Positions 47,010 through 59,254 of a DNA stretch of 64,000 nucleotides are shown here, in pieces; positions within the stretch are counted from its first letter, which is position 1; each line of letters opens with the position of its first letter. Under the pieces are notes generated by a model. It saw only the letters and a list, made by a program, of their open reading frames with translations. It was not told where the DNA came from and did no database searches. Position numbers and translations under genes: made by a program. The DNA comes from Macrostomum hystrix (Eukaryota > Platyhelminthes > Macrostomidae): the NCBI GenBank assembly GCA_950097015.1, contig CATNEN010000038.1, positions 10,197,501 to 10,261,500 of the forward strand. Direction: 5' to 3'.

Positions 47010-48828
47010 TCACAGTGCATTGCAGCACTTTCTTGTTCGCTTTGCCGTCTCGTAGAAGGCCTTGCTCTGAGCACTGAGAGCGTCCGAGCGAGCCACGAGG
47101 TCGTCCAGTTTCTCACCGCGATCCAGAAGACTCTCCATCGTGTGCGTCATGATAGCCTTCGTGTCGTCGATGTCGCCCTGAATCTTAGACATTGCGTCGG
47201 CTTTTTTCGGATCCTGATAGCGAGCTAGCTCAGCCTCCAGCTGCTTGAACTGCACTGTACTGCACGGATCGGGGAGTGTTTGTGAAATTAGAAAAAAACT
47301 ATTTTTAACCAAAAATTACAAAGCGACAAAGTTTATGTTGAGCAGACGGGAACTCACTAGGGCTGAAAGGTCTGCCAACTGCTGGCAGGATATTGCTCAG
47401 TGAAGTCTTCCATCACCTAAAATAGGTGTCGGTTTGTTCTTAGTACGTTCAGTTAGTATTTGAGGTGCAAAAAACAAAAGAAAAGATAACGAAAACAAAA
47501 GATATCAGCAGTTTTTGCAAATGAGGAATACAGCTAAAGGTTTAACCGAGCATAGACCACGCCAATTCCTCCCCTGGGGAAGGACCAAGGGGATATTTCA
47601 AGTACCCAATGTCCTAGGATGAGAAATTTCGGCCGGATGTACACATCTGCGAGATTGAACAGCAGCATCAGCAGAATGGGTATATTTCCTCCTCGCTGGC
47701 TACAGGAGGTTGTCAGTGCTCACTGTAATTACCATCGCTAAAAATTATATTGCAAATATTCTTCTAACTGTTACAACTTGTAGTTTCTGTAATTATTTTG
47801 TTAGTATTACAGTACATTAGAACAGTTTATTATTTTTTAATTGTTCACGCTTGATTTCCCGAAGCGGTTCGTGCAAAAGTCGCCTCTCTTTACCTTGCTG
47901 AGCAGACTCTGGGCCACCCTAGCCGGATACTCGTCATCCGAGATGCAAATTCCGGCCAGCTTGTCTCCCCGCACAAAGCAGTGACAGATGTAGGCCTGCT
48001 CAGGCACCTGGCTGCGGCCGGAGTCCTGGGGCGAGCGTTCGACAATCAGCTTGCCAGTGAAGTCCATGAACTCCTTGGCGCTGGTTGGTAGATGATGGGC
48101 GATGGAGATTAGTCCACAGTGGAGCGTACGCATTGGAATATGTAATTGCGTGGAACATGTACTTATAGAAGAACGTGCACTTTTACTGAAAGGGTATACT
48201 TGTATGGAGAGCGTACTTGTAGTGAAAGGTGTAATTTTAGTGGAAGGTGTACTTTTAGTGGAAGGTGTACTTTTACTGGAAGGTGTACTTTTACTGGAAG
48301 GCGTACTTTCACTGGAAGGTGTACTTTTACTGGAAGGTGTACTTTTACTGGAAGGTGTACTTTTACTGGAAGGTGTACTTTTACTGGAAGGTGTACTTTT
48401 ACTGGAAGGTGTACTTTTACTGGAAGGTGTACTTTTACTGGAAGGTGTACTTTTACTGGAAGGTGTACTTTTACTGGAAGGTGTACTTTTACTGGAAGGT
48501 GCACTTGTAGTGGAAGGTGCAATTTTAGCGGAAGGTGTACTTGTAGTGGAAAGTGTACTTTTAGTGGTTTAGTGGAAGGTGTACTTTTAGTAGGTGTACT
48601 TTTTGCGAAGCATGCGCTTTAAATGGCAAATATACTTTTAGCGAAATAGGTAGGACTTCCAGGTAGTTTGGGGGACTTTCGAAATCAGTTTTTTTCGCTC
48701 GGGATCTCCAGTTCAAAAACTCACGTCCGTCTCTCGAAGAAGCCAAACGATGACAAATCGTGCACCGCAGTTAGCGGGGTGACACGGTTCTCCTGCTTCA
48801 GCATAAGCTGCAGAGAGAACAGTCGCAT
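47010..48828 (-). CDS. YKT6: YKT6-like R-SNARE (longin domain, prenylated), complete, 4 exons
   Basis: Exons on the minus strand: 48828-48725, 48080-47894, 47416-47358 and 47259-47010. Phases match and the 600 nt encode 199 aa; human YKT6 has 198. The longin domain is residues 1 to about 130 (MRLFSLQLMLKQ, SSFGFFERR, AKEFMDFTGKLIVERS, YICHCFVRGDKLAGICISDD, EYPARVAQSLLSK). The R-SNARE helix is about 138-195, with TMESLLDRGEKLDDLV and zero-layer Arg164. The tail is KCCNAL: Cys195 is the expected palmitoylation site and Cys196 heads a CaaX box ending in Leu. YKT6 cycles between cytosol and membranes and acts in ER-Golgi, endosomal and autophagosome fusion. The ATG is fixed by alignment of MRLFSL with the family start. 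Confidence 0.95.
48180..48612 (-). repeat. 18-bp minisatellite in YKT6 intron 1, about 23 copies
   Basis: The plus-strand unit is GGAAGGTGTACTTTTACT, with central copies identical and edge copies carrying 'tgtagt' or 'tttagt'. It fills about two thirds of the 644-nt intron 48724-48081. Being a multiple of 3, it opens several frames on both strands, none of them genes. Confidence 0.96.
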
Positions 48829-49174
48829 AGCTAGTCGGTTTCTGTGGTGTGAATCAGTGCTGGTTTTTTTTAACGGATACTGAAGAAAATTGAGTTTTAA
48901 AAAGTTGTGGCATTGGTCAAACATTTGATGTGTAAAAGCTCAACCTGCGACATGGAATTAAGTATTGTGTTAGCTATATCGTCAAACAGTGATTTAGAAT
49001 TGCAAACATATGCTAGCTGTCACCATTGAAGCATCAATTTTAAATGTATATTTATATAGCAATCGTAACATACAAATGTGATTTCAGAACTTAAAAAAAT
49101 ACTGGTGCTAATTATGTTAAGGATTAATTATGTTAAGGATTAATTATGTTATTAATTAAGGATTAATTATGTTA

Positions 49175-52100
49175 TGTGTTAGGATTCTCCCCAATCCTAC
49201 ACTCAGGTTTCTCCCAATCCTACACTCAGGATTCTCCCAATCCTACACTCAGGATTCTCCCCAATCCTACACTCAGGTTTCTCCCCAAGCCTACACTCAG
49301 GCTTCTCCCCAAGCCTACACTCAGGATTCTCCCCAATCCTACACTCAGGATTCTCCCCAATCCTACACTCAGGTTTCTCCCCAAGCCTACACTCAGGATT
49401 CTCCCCAAGCCTACACTCAGGATTCTCCCCAATCCTACACTCAGGATTCTCCCCAATCCTACACTCAGGATTCTCCCAATCCTACACTCAGGATTCTCCC
49501 CAATCCTACACTCAGGTTTCTCCCCAATCCTACACTCAGGATTCTCCCCAATCCTACACTCAGGATTCTCCCCAATCCTACACTCAGGTTTCTCCCCAAG
49601 CCTACACTCAGGATTCTCCCAATCCTACACTCAGGATTCTCCCCAATCCTACACTCAGGATTCTCCCAATCCTACACTCAGGTTTCTCCCCAATCCTACA
49701 CTCAGGATTCTCCCCAAGCCTACACTCAGGATTCTCCCCAATCCTACACTCAGGATTCTCCCCAATCCTACACTCAGGTTTCTCCCCAAGCCTACACTCA
49801 GGATTCTCCCCAATCCTACACTCAGGATTCTCCCAATCCTACGCTCAGGATTCTCCCCAATCCTACACTCAGGATTCTCCCAATCCTACACTCAGGATTC
49901 TCCCCAATCCTACACTCAGGTTTCTCCCCAAGCCTACACTCAGGATTCTCCCAATCCTACACTCAGGATTCTCCCCAATCCTACACTCAGGATTCTCCCA
50001 ATCCTACACTCAGGATTCTCCCCAATCCTACACTCAGGTTTCTCCCCAAGCCTACACTCAGGATTCTCCCCAAGCCTACACTCAGGATTCTCCCCAATCC
50101 TACACTCAGGATTCTCCCCAATCCTACACTCAGGTTTCTCCCCAAGCCTACACTCAGGATTCTCCCCAATCCTACACTCAGGATTCTCCCCAAGCCTACA
50201 CTCAGGATTCTCCCCAAGCCTACACTCAGGATTCTCCCAAGCCTACACTCAGGATTCTCCCCAATCCTACACTCAGGATTCTCCCCAATCCTACACTCAG
50301 GATTCTCCCAATCCTACACTCAGGATTCTCCCCAATCCTACACTCAGGATTCTCCCCAATCCTACACTCAGGATTCTCCCAATCCTACACTCAGGATTCT
50401 CCCAAGCCTACACTCAGGATTCTCCCAATCCTACACTCAGGATTCTCCCAATCCTACACTCAGGATTCTCCCCAATCCTACACTCGGATTCTCCCAATCC
50501 TACACTCAGGATTCTCCCCAATCCTACACTCAGGATTCTCCCAATCCTACACTCAGGATTCTCCCAATCCTACACTCAGGATTCTCCCCAATCCTACACT
50601 CAGGTTTCTCCCCAAGCCTACACTCAGGATTCTCCCCAATCCTACACTCAGGATTCTCCCAATCCTACACTCAGGTTTCTCCCCAATCCTACACTCAGGA
50701 TTCTCCCCAATCCTACACTCAGGATTCTCCCCAATCCTACACTCAGGATTCTCCCCAATCCTACACTCAGGATTCTCCCAATCCTACACTCAGGATTCTC
50801 CCCAATCCTACACTCAGGATTCTCCCCAATCCTACACTCAGGATTCTCCCCAATCCTACACTCAGGATTCTCCCCAATCCTACACTCAGGATTCTCCCCA
50901 ATCCTACACTCAGGTTTCTCCCCAATCCTACACTCAGGATTCTCCCAATCCTACACTCAGGATTCTCCCCAATCCTACACTCAGGTTTCTCCCCAAGCCT
51001 ACACTCAGGATTCTCCCAATCCTACACTCAGGATTCTCCCCAATCCTACACTCAGGTTTCTCCCCAAGCCTACACTCAGGATTCTCCCCAAGCCTACACT
51101 CAGGATTCTCCCCAATCCTACACTCAGGATTCTCCCCAATCCTACACTCAGGATTCTCCCAATCCTACACTCAGGATTCTCCCCAATCCTACACTCAGGT
51201 TTCTCCCCAAGCCTACACTCAGGATTCTCCCCAATCCTACACTCAGGATTCTCCCAATCCTACACTCAGGATTCTCCCCAATCCTACACTCAGGATTCTC
51301 CCAATCCTACACTCAGGATTCTCCCCAATCCTACACTCAGGTTTCTCCCCAAGCCTACACTCAGGATTCTCCCAATCCTACACTCAGGATTCTCCCAATC
51401 CTACACTCAGGATTCTCCCCAATCCTACACTCAGGTTTCTCCCCAAGCCTACACTCAGGATTCTCCCAATCCTACACTCAGGATTCTCCCCAATCCTACA
51501 CTCAGGTTTCTCCCCAAGCCTACACTCAGGATTCTCCCCAAGCCTACACTCAGGATTCTCCCCAATCCTACACTCAAGATTCTCCCCAATCCTACACTCA
51601 GGATTCTCCCAATCCTACACTCAGGATTCTCCCCAATCCTACACTCAGGATTCTCCCCAATCCTACACTCAGGATTCTCCCAATCCTACACTCAGGATTC
51701 TCCCAATCCTACACTCAGGATTCTCCCCAATCCTACACTCAGGTTTCTCCCCAAGCCTACACTCAGGATTTCTCCCCAAGCCTACACTCAGGATTCTCCC
51801 CAATCCTACACTCAGGATTCTCCCCAATCCTACACTCAGGATTCTCCCAATCCTACACTCAGGATTCTCCCCAATCCTACACTCAGGTTTCTCCCCAAGC
51901 CTACACTCAGGATTCTCCCCAATCCTACACTCAGGATTCTCCCAATCCTACACTCAGGATTCTCCCCAATCCTACACTCAGGATTCTCCCAATCCTACAC
52001 TCAGGATTCTCCCCAATCCTACACTCAGGTTCTCCCCAAGCCTACACTCAGGATTCTCCCCAAGCCTACACTCAGGATTCTCCCCAATCCTACACTCAGG

Positions 52101-53815
52101 ATTCTCCCCAATCCTACACTCAGGATTCTCCCAATCCTACACTCAGGATTCTCCCCAATCCTACACTCAGGTTTCTCCCCAAGCCTACACTCAGGATTCT
52201 CCCCAATCCTACACTCAGGATTCTCCCAATCCTACACTCAGGATTCTCCCCAATCCTACACTCAGGATTCTCCCAATCCTACACTCAGGATTCTCCCCAA
52301 TCCTACACTCAGGATTCTCCCAATCCTACACTCAGGATTCTCCCCAATCCTACACTCAGGTTCTCCCCAATCCTACACTCAGGATTCTCCCCAATCCTAC
52401 ACTCAGGATTCTCCCCAATCCTACACTCAGGATTCTCCCCAATCCTACACTCAGGATTCTCCCCAATCCTACACTCAGGTTTCTCCCCAAGCCTACACTC
52501 AGGATTCTCCCAATCCTACACTCAGGATTCTCCCCAATCCTACACTCAGGTTTCTCCCCAAGCCTACACTCAGGATTCCTCCCCAAGCCTACACTCAGGA
52601 TTCTCCCCAATCCTACACTCAGGATTCTCCCCAATCCTACACTCAGGATTCTCCCAATCCTACACTCAGGATTCTCCCCAATCCTACACTCAGGTTTCTC
52701 CCCAAGCCTACACTCAGGATTCTCCCCAATCCTACACTCAGGATTCTCCCAATCCTACGCTCAGGATTCTCCCCAATCCTACACTCAGGATTCTCCCAAT
52801 CCTACACTCAGGATTCTCCCCAATCCTACACTCAGGTTTCTCCCCAAGCCTACACTCAGGATTCTCCCAATCCTACACTCAGGATTCTCCCCAATCCTAC
52901 ACTCAGGATTCTCCCAATCCTACACTCAGGATTCTCCCCAATCCTACACTCAGGTTTCTCCCCAAGCCTACACTCAGGATTCTCCCCAAGCCTACACTCA
53001 GGATTCTCCCCAATCCTACACTCAGGATTCTCCCCAATCCTACACTCAGGTTTCTCCCCAAGCCTACACTCAGGATTCTCCCCAATCCTACACTCAGGAT
53101 TCTCCCCAAGCCTACACTCAGGATTCTCCCCAAGCCTACACTCAGGATTCTCCCCAATCCTACACTCAGGATTCTCCCCAAGCCTACACTCAGGATTCTC
53201 CCCAATCCTACACTCAGGATTCTCCCCAATCCTACACTCAGGTTTCTCCCCAAGCCTACACTCAGGATTCTCCCCAATCCTACACTCAGGATTCTCCCAA
53301 TCCTACACTCAGGATTCTCCCCAATCCTACACTCAGGATTCTCCCAATCCTACACTCAGGATTCTCCCCAATCCTACACTCAGGTTTCTCCCCAAGCCTA
53401 CACTCAGGATTCTCCCAATCCTACACTCAGGTTTCTCCCCAAGCCTACACTCAGGATTCTCCCCAATCCTACACTCAGGTTTCTCCCAATCCTACACTCA
53501 GAATTCTCCCCAATCCTACACTCAGGTTTCTCCCCAAGCCTACACTCAGGATTCTCCCCAATCCTACACTTAGGATTCTCCCAAGCCTACACTCAGGATT
53601 CTCCCAATCCTACACTCAGGATTCTCCCAATCCTACACTCAGGATTCTCCCAATCCTACACTCAGGATTCTCCCAATCCTACACTCAGGATTCTCCCCAA
53701 TCCTACACTCAGGATTCTCCCAATCCTACACTCAGGTTTCTCCCCAAGCCTACACTCAGGATTCTCCCCAATCCTACACTCAGGATTCTCCCCAATCCTA
53801 CACTCAGGATTCTCC
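49175..53815. repeat. 23/24-bp minisatellite, about 195 copies, with long-range block duplications
   Basis: The 24-bp unit is CTCCCCAATCCTACACTCAG plus GATT; a 23-bp version lacks one C. Variants are 'aagcc' for 'aatcc' and 'gtttc' for 'gattc'. The order of variants repeats over hundreds of bases. The rare variant 'cctacgctcagg' occurs only at about 49840 and 52757, embedded in the same sequence of neighbouring units. The two giant plus-strand frames (over 1400 codons each) are artefacts of the period. Confidence 0.98.
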
Positions 53816-53944
53816 CATTCCAACACCTTAGATTTTCTAGCTCAAACATTTAGTATGCTCAGACATACTCGCGATTCGTTAATGACAAAGGAAAAGCTGT
53901 TCAATGTTTTAGAGTCTTGAGTGGTTGATGAAGTCGCAGCCAAC

Positions 53945-54127
53945 TCAGCGACCAGCGAAATCTTTCAGCACATCGCCGAGGGTCTTCTCTTTCGAGCCGG
54001 GTAGCGCGGGCGAGTGCCGGTGCTCCAGCATGAGCAGATAGCAGAGCACCGCAGTCTCCAGCACCAAAGCCGCAGTGACGCCGATGCATAAGCGCCGATT
54101 GACGCTCAAGAAGCTGCCAGGCTTCAT
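53945..54127 (-). CDS. Small single-pass membrane protein, unknown family (candidate)
   Basis: A 60-codon frame starts at an ATG directly after an in-frame TAG and a possible acceptor (GTTTAGCAG). The product has a basic N-terminus (SFLSVNRRLC), one hydrophobic segment about residues 14-33 (IGVTAALVLETAVLCYLL), then a charged tail with GSKEKTLGDVLKDF. This layout is that of small mitochondrial or ER membrane microproteins. Codon use is GC-rich like the verified exons. I do not recognise a family. It sits between the largest array and a spacer, on the same strand as YKT6. Confidence 0.45.
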   Translation of the reverse strand: MKPGSFLSVNRRLCIGVTAALVLETAVLCYLLMLEHRHSPALPGSKEKTLGDVLKDFAGR

Positions 54128-54589
54128 CTGCTAAACTCCGAGTGATGCTTCCTAAGAAAATGTGCACTCAAAACCAACAACTGCGTTGAGCACATGCAGA
54201 GAAGTTTTTTGAGAGAGTGTAATAAAACTGGCCGGATGGGTGGGTAAATGCTGGGAGAATGGAAGGAATGGAAGGGTGAAAGTGAACGGGTGAGTCCCAC
54301 ACTTATCTGGGATGAGTTCACAACGGAATACAAGGTCGATGCTGTGCAGCTGTGCTGTGCTGCTGGTGAGTAGGAGCGGACAACCTCAACCCCACCCGCA
54401 TTCCTGGCCACTGGTTACTAGCTCCTTTCTCGATCGTTTGTTGGATGGAGGTTGGGCGTTCTTAGTGTACTCCAAATGGCTGGCCAACTTTGCCTGCTCA
54501 GACCCACGCTGACCTACTTACACTCACACACATACGTGCGGCGGTGAATTTCTGCCGCAACTTATGATATGCTCTATTCGATATACGCT
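54128..54589. other. 5' flank of the small membrane protein frame
   Basis: A plus-strand ATG at 54312 opens a short hydrophobic peptide followed by CTG|GTGAGT, which could be a first exon, but I found no partner exon. Nothing else is supported. Confidence 0.3.
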
Positions 54590-55078
54590 AGTTTGAGGAA
54601 TCCACCCCTTCAGGAATCCGCTCTCCTCAGGGATCGCTCTTTTCAGGAATCTTCCCCTTCAGGGATCCGCTCTTTTTATTAATCCGCTCTTTTCAGGGAT
54701 CCGTCCCTTCAGGAATCCGCCCCTTCAGGAATCCGCTCTCCTCAGGGATCCGCTCTTTTCAGGAATCCGCCCCTTCAGGGATCCGCTCTTTTTATTAATC
54801 CGCTCTTTTCAAAGATCCGCTCTTTTTAGGAATCCGCCCCTTCAGGAATCCACCCCTTCAAGAATCCGCCCCTTCAGGAATCCACCCCTTCAGGAATCCG
54901 CTCTCTTCAGGAATCCGCTCTTTTCAGGGATCCGCCCCTTCAGGAATCCGCCCCTTCAGGAATCCGCCCCTTCATGAATCAACCCCTTCAGGAATCCGCC
55001 CCTTTAGGAATCCGCTCTCTTTAAGAATCCGCCCCTTCAGGAATCCGCCCCTACGGGAATCCGCCCCTTTAAGACAGG
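54590..55078. repeat. 16/17-bp minisatellite, about 29 copies, heterogeneous
   Basis: The unit is close to AGGAATCCGCCCCTTC, with 'gggatccgctcttttc', 'ctctcctc' and 'tttttattaatcc' variants. A block 54655-54730 is nearly repeated at 54775-54850, so duplication occurred above the unit level. Confidence 0.92.
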
Positions 55079-56545
55079 CCTACTTGAGTCCCTCCAAGTC
55101 CCCGCAAACAACCCGTCCAATCAGAATTATTAAAATATATTTAGTACACACCCAGTGCAAGCGCGAAAGTGCCAGACATCTATGTCCCCAGCCACCTTGG
55201 CTACGGTGAAAATAATGAACTAGCCCCCCAGGCATCGTTCATCATCACCTGAGCATCGATCACCGCCACCAGGCCTGTGGGCACTAAATCCATAAATATC
55301 TATCTCGGATGGTTAAAGTACACAGAAAAAATGTCGAAGAAAGCCCATACCGGCGTAAAGAAGTAAGCAAGTAAAGAATTAGGAAATAAATGGTTGGCTA
55401 GTGCGTGCTTGTTGTCACGGGGCACGACCGCGGACAGGTAATAGAAGCAACTTTGCTGTTAAAATAATACGGATATTGGCGCAGTATGCGTGCCTGTGAG
55501 TCCATTTTGCGTCAATGCAGAGTAGAGAAAGTGAGCACAGAATTTTGTGAGACGGAAGAAGCAGCAAGATCAGGATAAATGAGGGAAATGGATTTTTTAA
55601 TTAAAATTTTAGCCGATTCGCCGCCATGCCGAAATTATGGACCGATGGAAATTAATTGGGAATTTCTGGTAGTTAATAAAGAATTTTGAAACTAGGAAAT
55701 GAAATTTGATTGAGCGAAACATTACACTTGTAATTCACAAGGAGATTTGTAAATGTACATATTTATTGTAATGTTTTTGCAGAGCTAAACTACGGGAAGT
55801 GGGCTAATAGATCATAAAAATATATATCTAGGAAACTAACACCTGTGGGAAAATTGATTTCTAGGAAATAGAAAAATCTGTTGAAAACAAGGAAATTCGA
55901 GTTTACCAAGTCGGGTTTTTTTAAATGTTTTCTAGGAAGGAAAATCTGATTTCTAGGAAAATATCAGATTCTGCTATGCGTTTGGATGCGATTTCCAGGA
56001 AAATGCGTATGATTTACAAAATGATTTATTTCAAGAAAATGGAGTTCATGCAAAAATCAGATTTCTATAGTGAAGTTGGATATCCAGGAAATATTATCAT
56101 GCTGTTATCATGCACTTTGAAAATTAAATTGGTACGTAAAATTCATTTCTAGGAAAACCTGATTTCAGGCTGGGACTTTCATGCCGAAATCGAAATTTCT
56201 TCAAAAAGAAAACAATTTAAAATAAGAAGTACTGTACGAATAATTAAAATCTGTCTGAAAAAATCATTTTGTGCTTGGTTCGTAACTTTTCTACACTCTA
56301 GATTAGATTCCTAAAAGTACACAGAATCAAAAATCAACACGACAATAACCATTCCTCTGGGCTGAAGCTCATTTGCATTCTGCAAGGCGCCATCGATAGA
56401 AAAAAAACAGATCATTTTGGCAGCTTGAATACAGCGGGATGATCGCTAGACACAGTTACATTATTACAAGTATCATATTCTCCAACATTTGAGCATTGCG
56501 ACGCACGCTTGGCTGCCTCACAAAGATTTAATCAAGAAGGCGACA
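55079..56545. other. Non-coding stretch
   Basis: Mostly AT-rich. A GC-richer patch at 55140-55285 has plausible splice signals on the minus strand but no convincing exon. A loose 'tctaggaaa' motif recurs several times at 55830-56160. Confidence 0.4.
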
Positions 56546-56760
<215 letters not shown>

Positions 56761-56957
56761 AGGCTCATTCCACAGGAATTGTAAGCTTTCACATTTATCC
56801 CTACCCTCGCTCCCTATAGAATGTTATATTTTTCTTGGCCATAGGCCGCAGCAATTATGGCACAGCGTATGATATATGCCTTGGCATTAGTGAGGCTCGG
56901 CCGTGTTGTGTCCATCTGCTGCCTCACCCCATTTCACAGGCCTCTCAGTCCTCAGAT

Positions 56958-57362
56958 ATGAAGAGTGGCTCGAACGGAAAGGAGGTTGGGGAAGAGAGAG
57001 AGAGAGATGAAGACTCAGAGGCGGATAAGAATCTCAGAAGCTACGACTCAGACCTGATCGAGATAGGGGATCAGGCCTTGCATCCTCTCTCCCTCTCTGA
57101 CAGAAGCCTGCTCAAACAAACATCAACGCAGCTGCATAATCGTTGTAACCGGTGGGACGAGAAATTATTATTATCCCAAAAGCGGCCCGCGTACAGGGTT
57201 TTTGCAGCTTTGGATAAATCTAGTATAGCTCAGTTGGAGGTGGGGTGGGTCAGCGGCCAATTATCTACCCAGCCACCCCAAGCAGGAGACACGCAGGGCT
57301 TGCAGCTTCCGGAAAATATCCACGACCTGATAGGTGTTGAAAAAATAATTATTATAATCAGC

Positions 57363-57403
<41 letters not shown>

Positions 57404-57407
57404 TTAA
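56958..57407 (+). CDS. Uncertain open reading frame, unknown product, ending in a poly-alanine tract
   Basis: From ATG 56958 the frame is open for 149 codons and remains open upstream to about 56835, which is long for this AT-rich DNA outside arrays. The start is acidic and charged (EVGEERERDEDSEADKNLR). A possible acceptor CATTTCACAG lies just before it. The end is an Ile run and a poly-Ala run made by a GCA microsatellite (about 57363-57404). No domain is recognised and chance is a real alternative. Confidence 0.2.
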
Positions 57408-57814
57408 TTTCGCCCGCTTAATTTAGACTGGGCGATCACGCTGTTTGGCAATCGAAATGGCGTGATCGATGAAGTCTCGTCACCCACACAGCGCGTGACG
57501 GATTCATTCAGAAAACAAACAAGGATGCTTACCAGCTGCGATTTGCATTTGCGAGATCTACTAAAAATTAGTCGATCACTTTTAGGGATGTTTTGAACAA
57601 CAATTGCAAGTACTGTTTTCCCGATTTCTTTGGGTCTTGTGAAGTTTAAGGCATTGGAAATTTGCGATGCAGAGGTTGTTTTGAAGAAATGACACCTTTT
57701 ACAATTAGGCTAGGTGTGCTGTGCACAGCTGTTCAGTCCGTGGACTGAGTAGGACGTCAGAAACCCAAAATTTCTACCCAGCAGATGCTGGTGCGTGAAG
57801 TATTGATCAATTAT

Positions 57815-58066
57815 TATACATTGATTTCACCTGCTCCAATTGGGCCCGATGTGCAGCAGACAGCACAGCCGCAGCTATTGCGCGGCGCATCTGAAGGCTT
57901 CGTACGGCTGTTCAGTCCATGGACTGGGGGGACGCCACACCTACCCACAATTACCCAAGCTAATGCTGGCACCCATTTAACAGCTGGGTGAACTGAAGCA
58001 ATGCAGAGTTAAGTGTCTTACTAAACGACACAAATTGTTACAGTGGAGTCAGGAATCGAACCCCCG
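57815..58066 (-). mobile_element. tRNA-derived SINE, family 1, copy 3
   Basis: Matches 41089-41390 in the same orientation: GATGTGCAGCAGA, GCAGCTATTGCGCG, CTGTTCAGTCCATGGACTGG, CAGCTGGGTGAACTGAAGCA and GGAATCGAACCCCCGAC (complement of the B box). The tRNA-like head is cut short at about 58066. Confidence 0.85.
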
Positions 58067-58609
58067 ACCTTTTTCTTCGAAAGCGCAGATCGCAGAATAA
58101 TATTTTTATTTAAACGCAAGGCAAAAAATGTTTACACAAGATTACTCACCTGTTATTTGCGTTTCTAACTGTCTCCTAGAAGAAGAACCTGCTTAGATAT
58201 TCTTTCGGTCAGCAAATCCTTTGAGAAGTTTTCCAATGTGCCTCGTGGGGAGCACAGCTTTGGGATTGAGGGATTTGCGAGACTTTAATCTGCGGAAAGC
58301 GCGGCCTGACACAAGCGCATTGGGTTGGGGAGGCGAGTTTGGGTTGGGATTCGAGCCCTGCAACTCAGCCAAGATTGGGTGCCAAGCGGGGCTTGGGAGG
58401 AGGGCAATGCGGAGCCGAGAGACGAGAAGAAAGAGCTGTTTGTGTGAGTCGGGAGCCGGTGAGGTCTTGAGTAGGTTTCGCCCGTCATTCGCTCATTGGC
58501 TGCAGGGCCATTGGGCTATTCGAAAGCCTTCCTTTTACATCAGCGGACTAAATGTCTGCGTCGACAGTTCGAATCCTAAAAATTGCACATTGAACAAGAC
58601 AATTAATTT

Positions 58610-58760
58610 CGGCATGCAGGAGGGCTGCGGGCAATGGCACATCATTTGGTGACACTAGACCCGCAGCCAGCGAGGAGGCAATTCTGCCCATTTCGCTGAC
58701 TCCTGAGCACACACGCACACAGATACTGTACGCAGGCACACGCTCACACAGGTGTGTCCA
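58610..58760 (+). mobile_element. tRNA-derived SINE, family 2, fragment
   Basis: Contains GCAGGAGGGCTGCGGGCAAT, TTTGGTGACACTAGACCCGC, CTGCCCATTTCGCTGACTCC and GAGCACACACGCACACAG, shared with 36005-36170 (inverted) and 14035-14130. Confidence 0.75.
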
Positions 58761-59254
58761 TTTCTTCTTGCAATAGAATAGGTACCAGCATTAACTGGAG
58801 TAGACATTGCTAATTCAATTTGTGCAATTTTTTGAGACATTGGTCACGGAATTATTGTCAACTATTCTCTATTGCCAGTATGTCATGGTCTCTGATCAAA
58901 CAGCCAACCATCTCTAGACTAACTCAGTGAGCAGTAAGTACAACCAATCATTTATTAATGCCCGCCTTGTAAATTGGAAATCCTGCCAGAGGATCTGCCC
59001 GTTTGCCGCTTATAAATATTTCAATAGTCCATCGATGATGAAAGGCTAAGGTCTGATTGGTCCAAATGCTAAATGTCACATCAATAATTCTGGATGGACA
59101 GTTTTAGTAATTCGATTACAGTAATGTTAATTATTTTTCAGAGATTTTTTTAATTCCTCCGGTAAAACCTCAGTAAAATTGTAATTATACGAATTACATA
59201 GAAACGGATTATATAGTAAATTGTGGGGGTTCGTGGCTTATTATTGGAATCTTT

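Larger units (their letters stand above)
57408..59254. other. SINE-rich non-coding patchwork
   Basis: Besides the listed SINE copies, about 57720-57780 is a SINE-1 fragment (CTGTTCAGTCCGTGGACTGA). About 58325-58370 on the minus strand carries a B-box-like GGGCTCGAATCCC, and about 58565-58580 carries AGTTCGAATCC. The 143-codon frame at 58221-58652 runs across these fragments and is not credible as a gene. Confidence 0.5.

Noticed and set aside
47837-48133. Extended YKT6 middle exon with its own start
   Set aside because: The residues before AKEFMDF are intron sequence; the acceptor ACCAACCAG at 48081 gives the phase-correct join to exon 1.
49169-53920. Frames of 1583 and 1465 codons
   Set aside because: Translation of the 23/24-bp array. 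The mix of 23 and 24 bp makes the frame rotate among three peptides, as expected of non-coding repeats without stops.
58221-58652. 143-codon frame
   Set aside because: Runs over SINE fragments and B-box-like pieces in mixed orientation.
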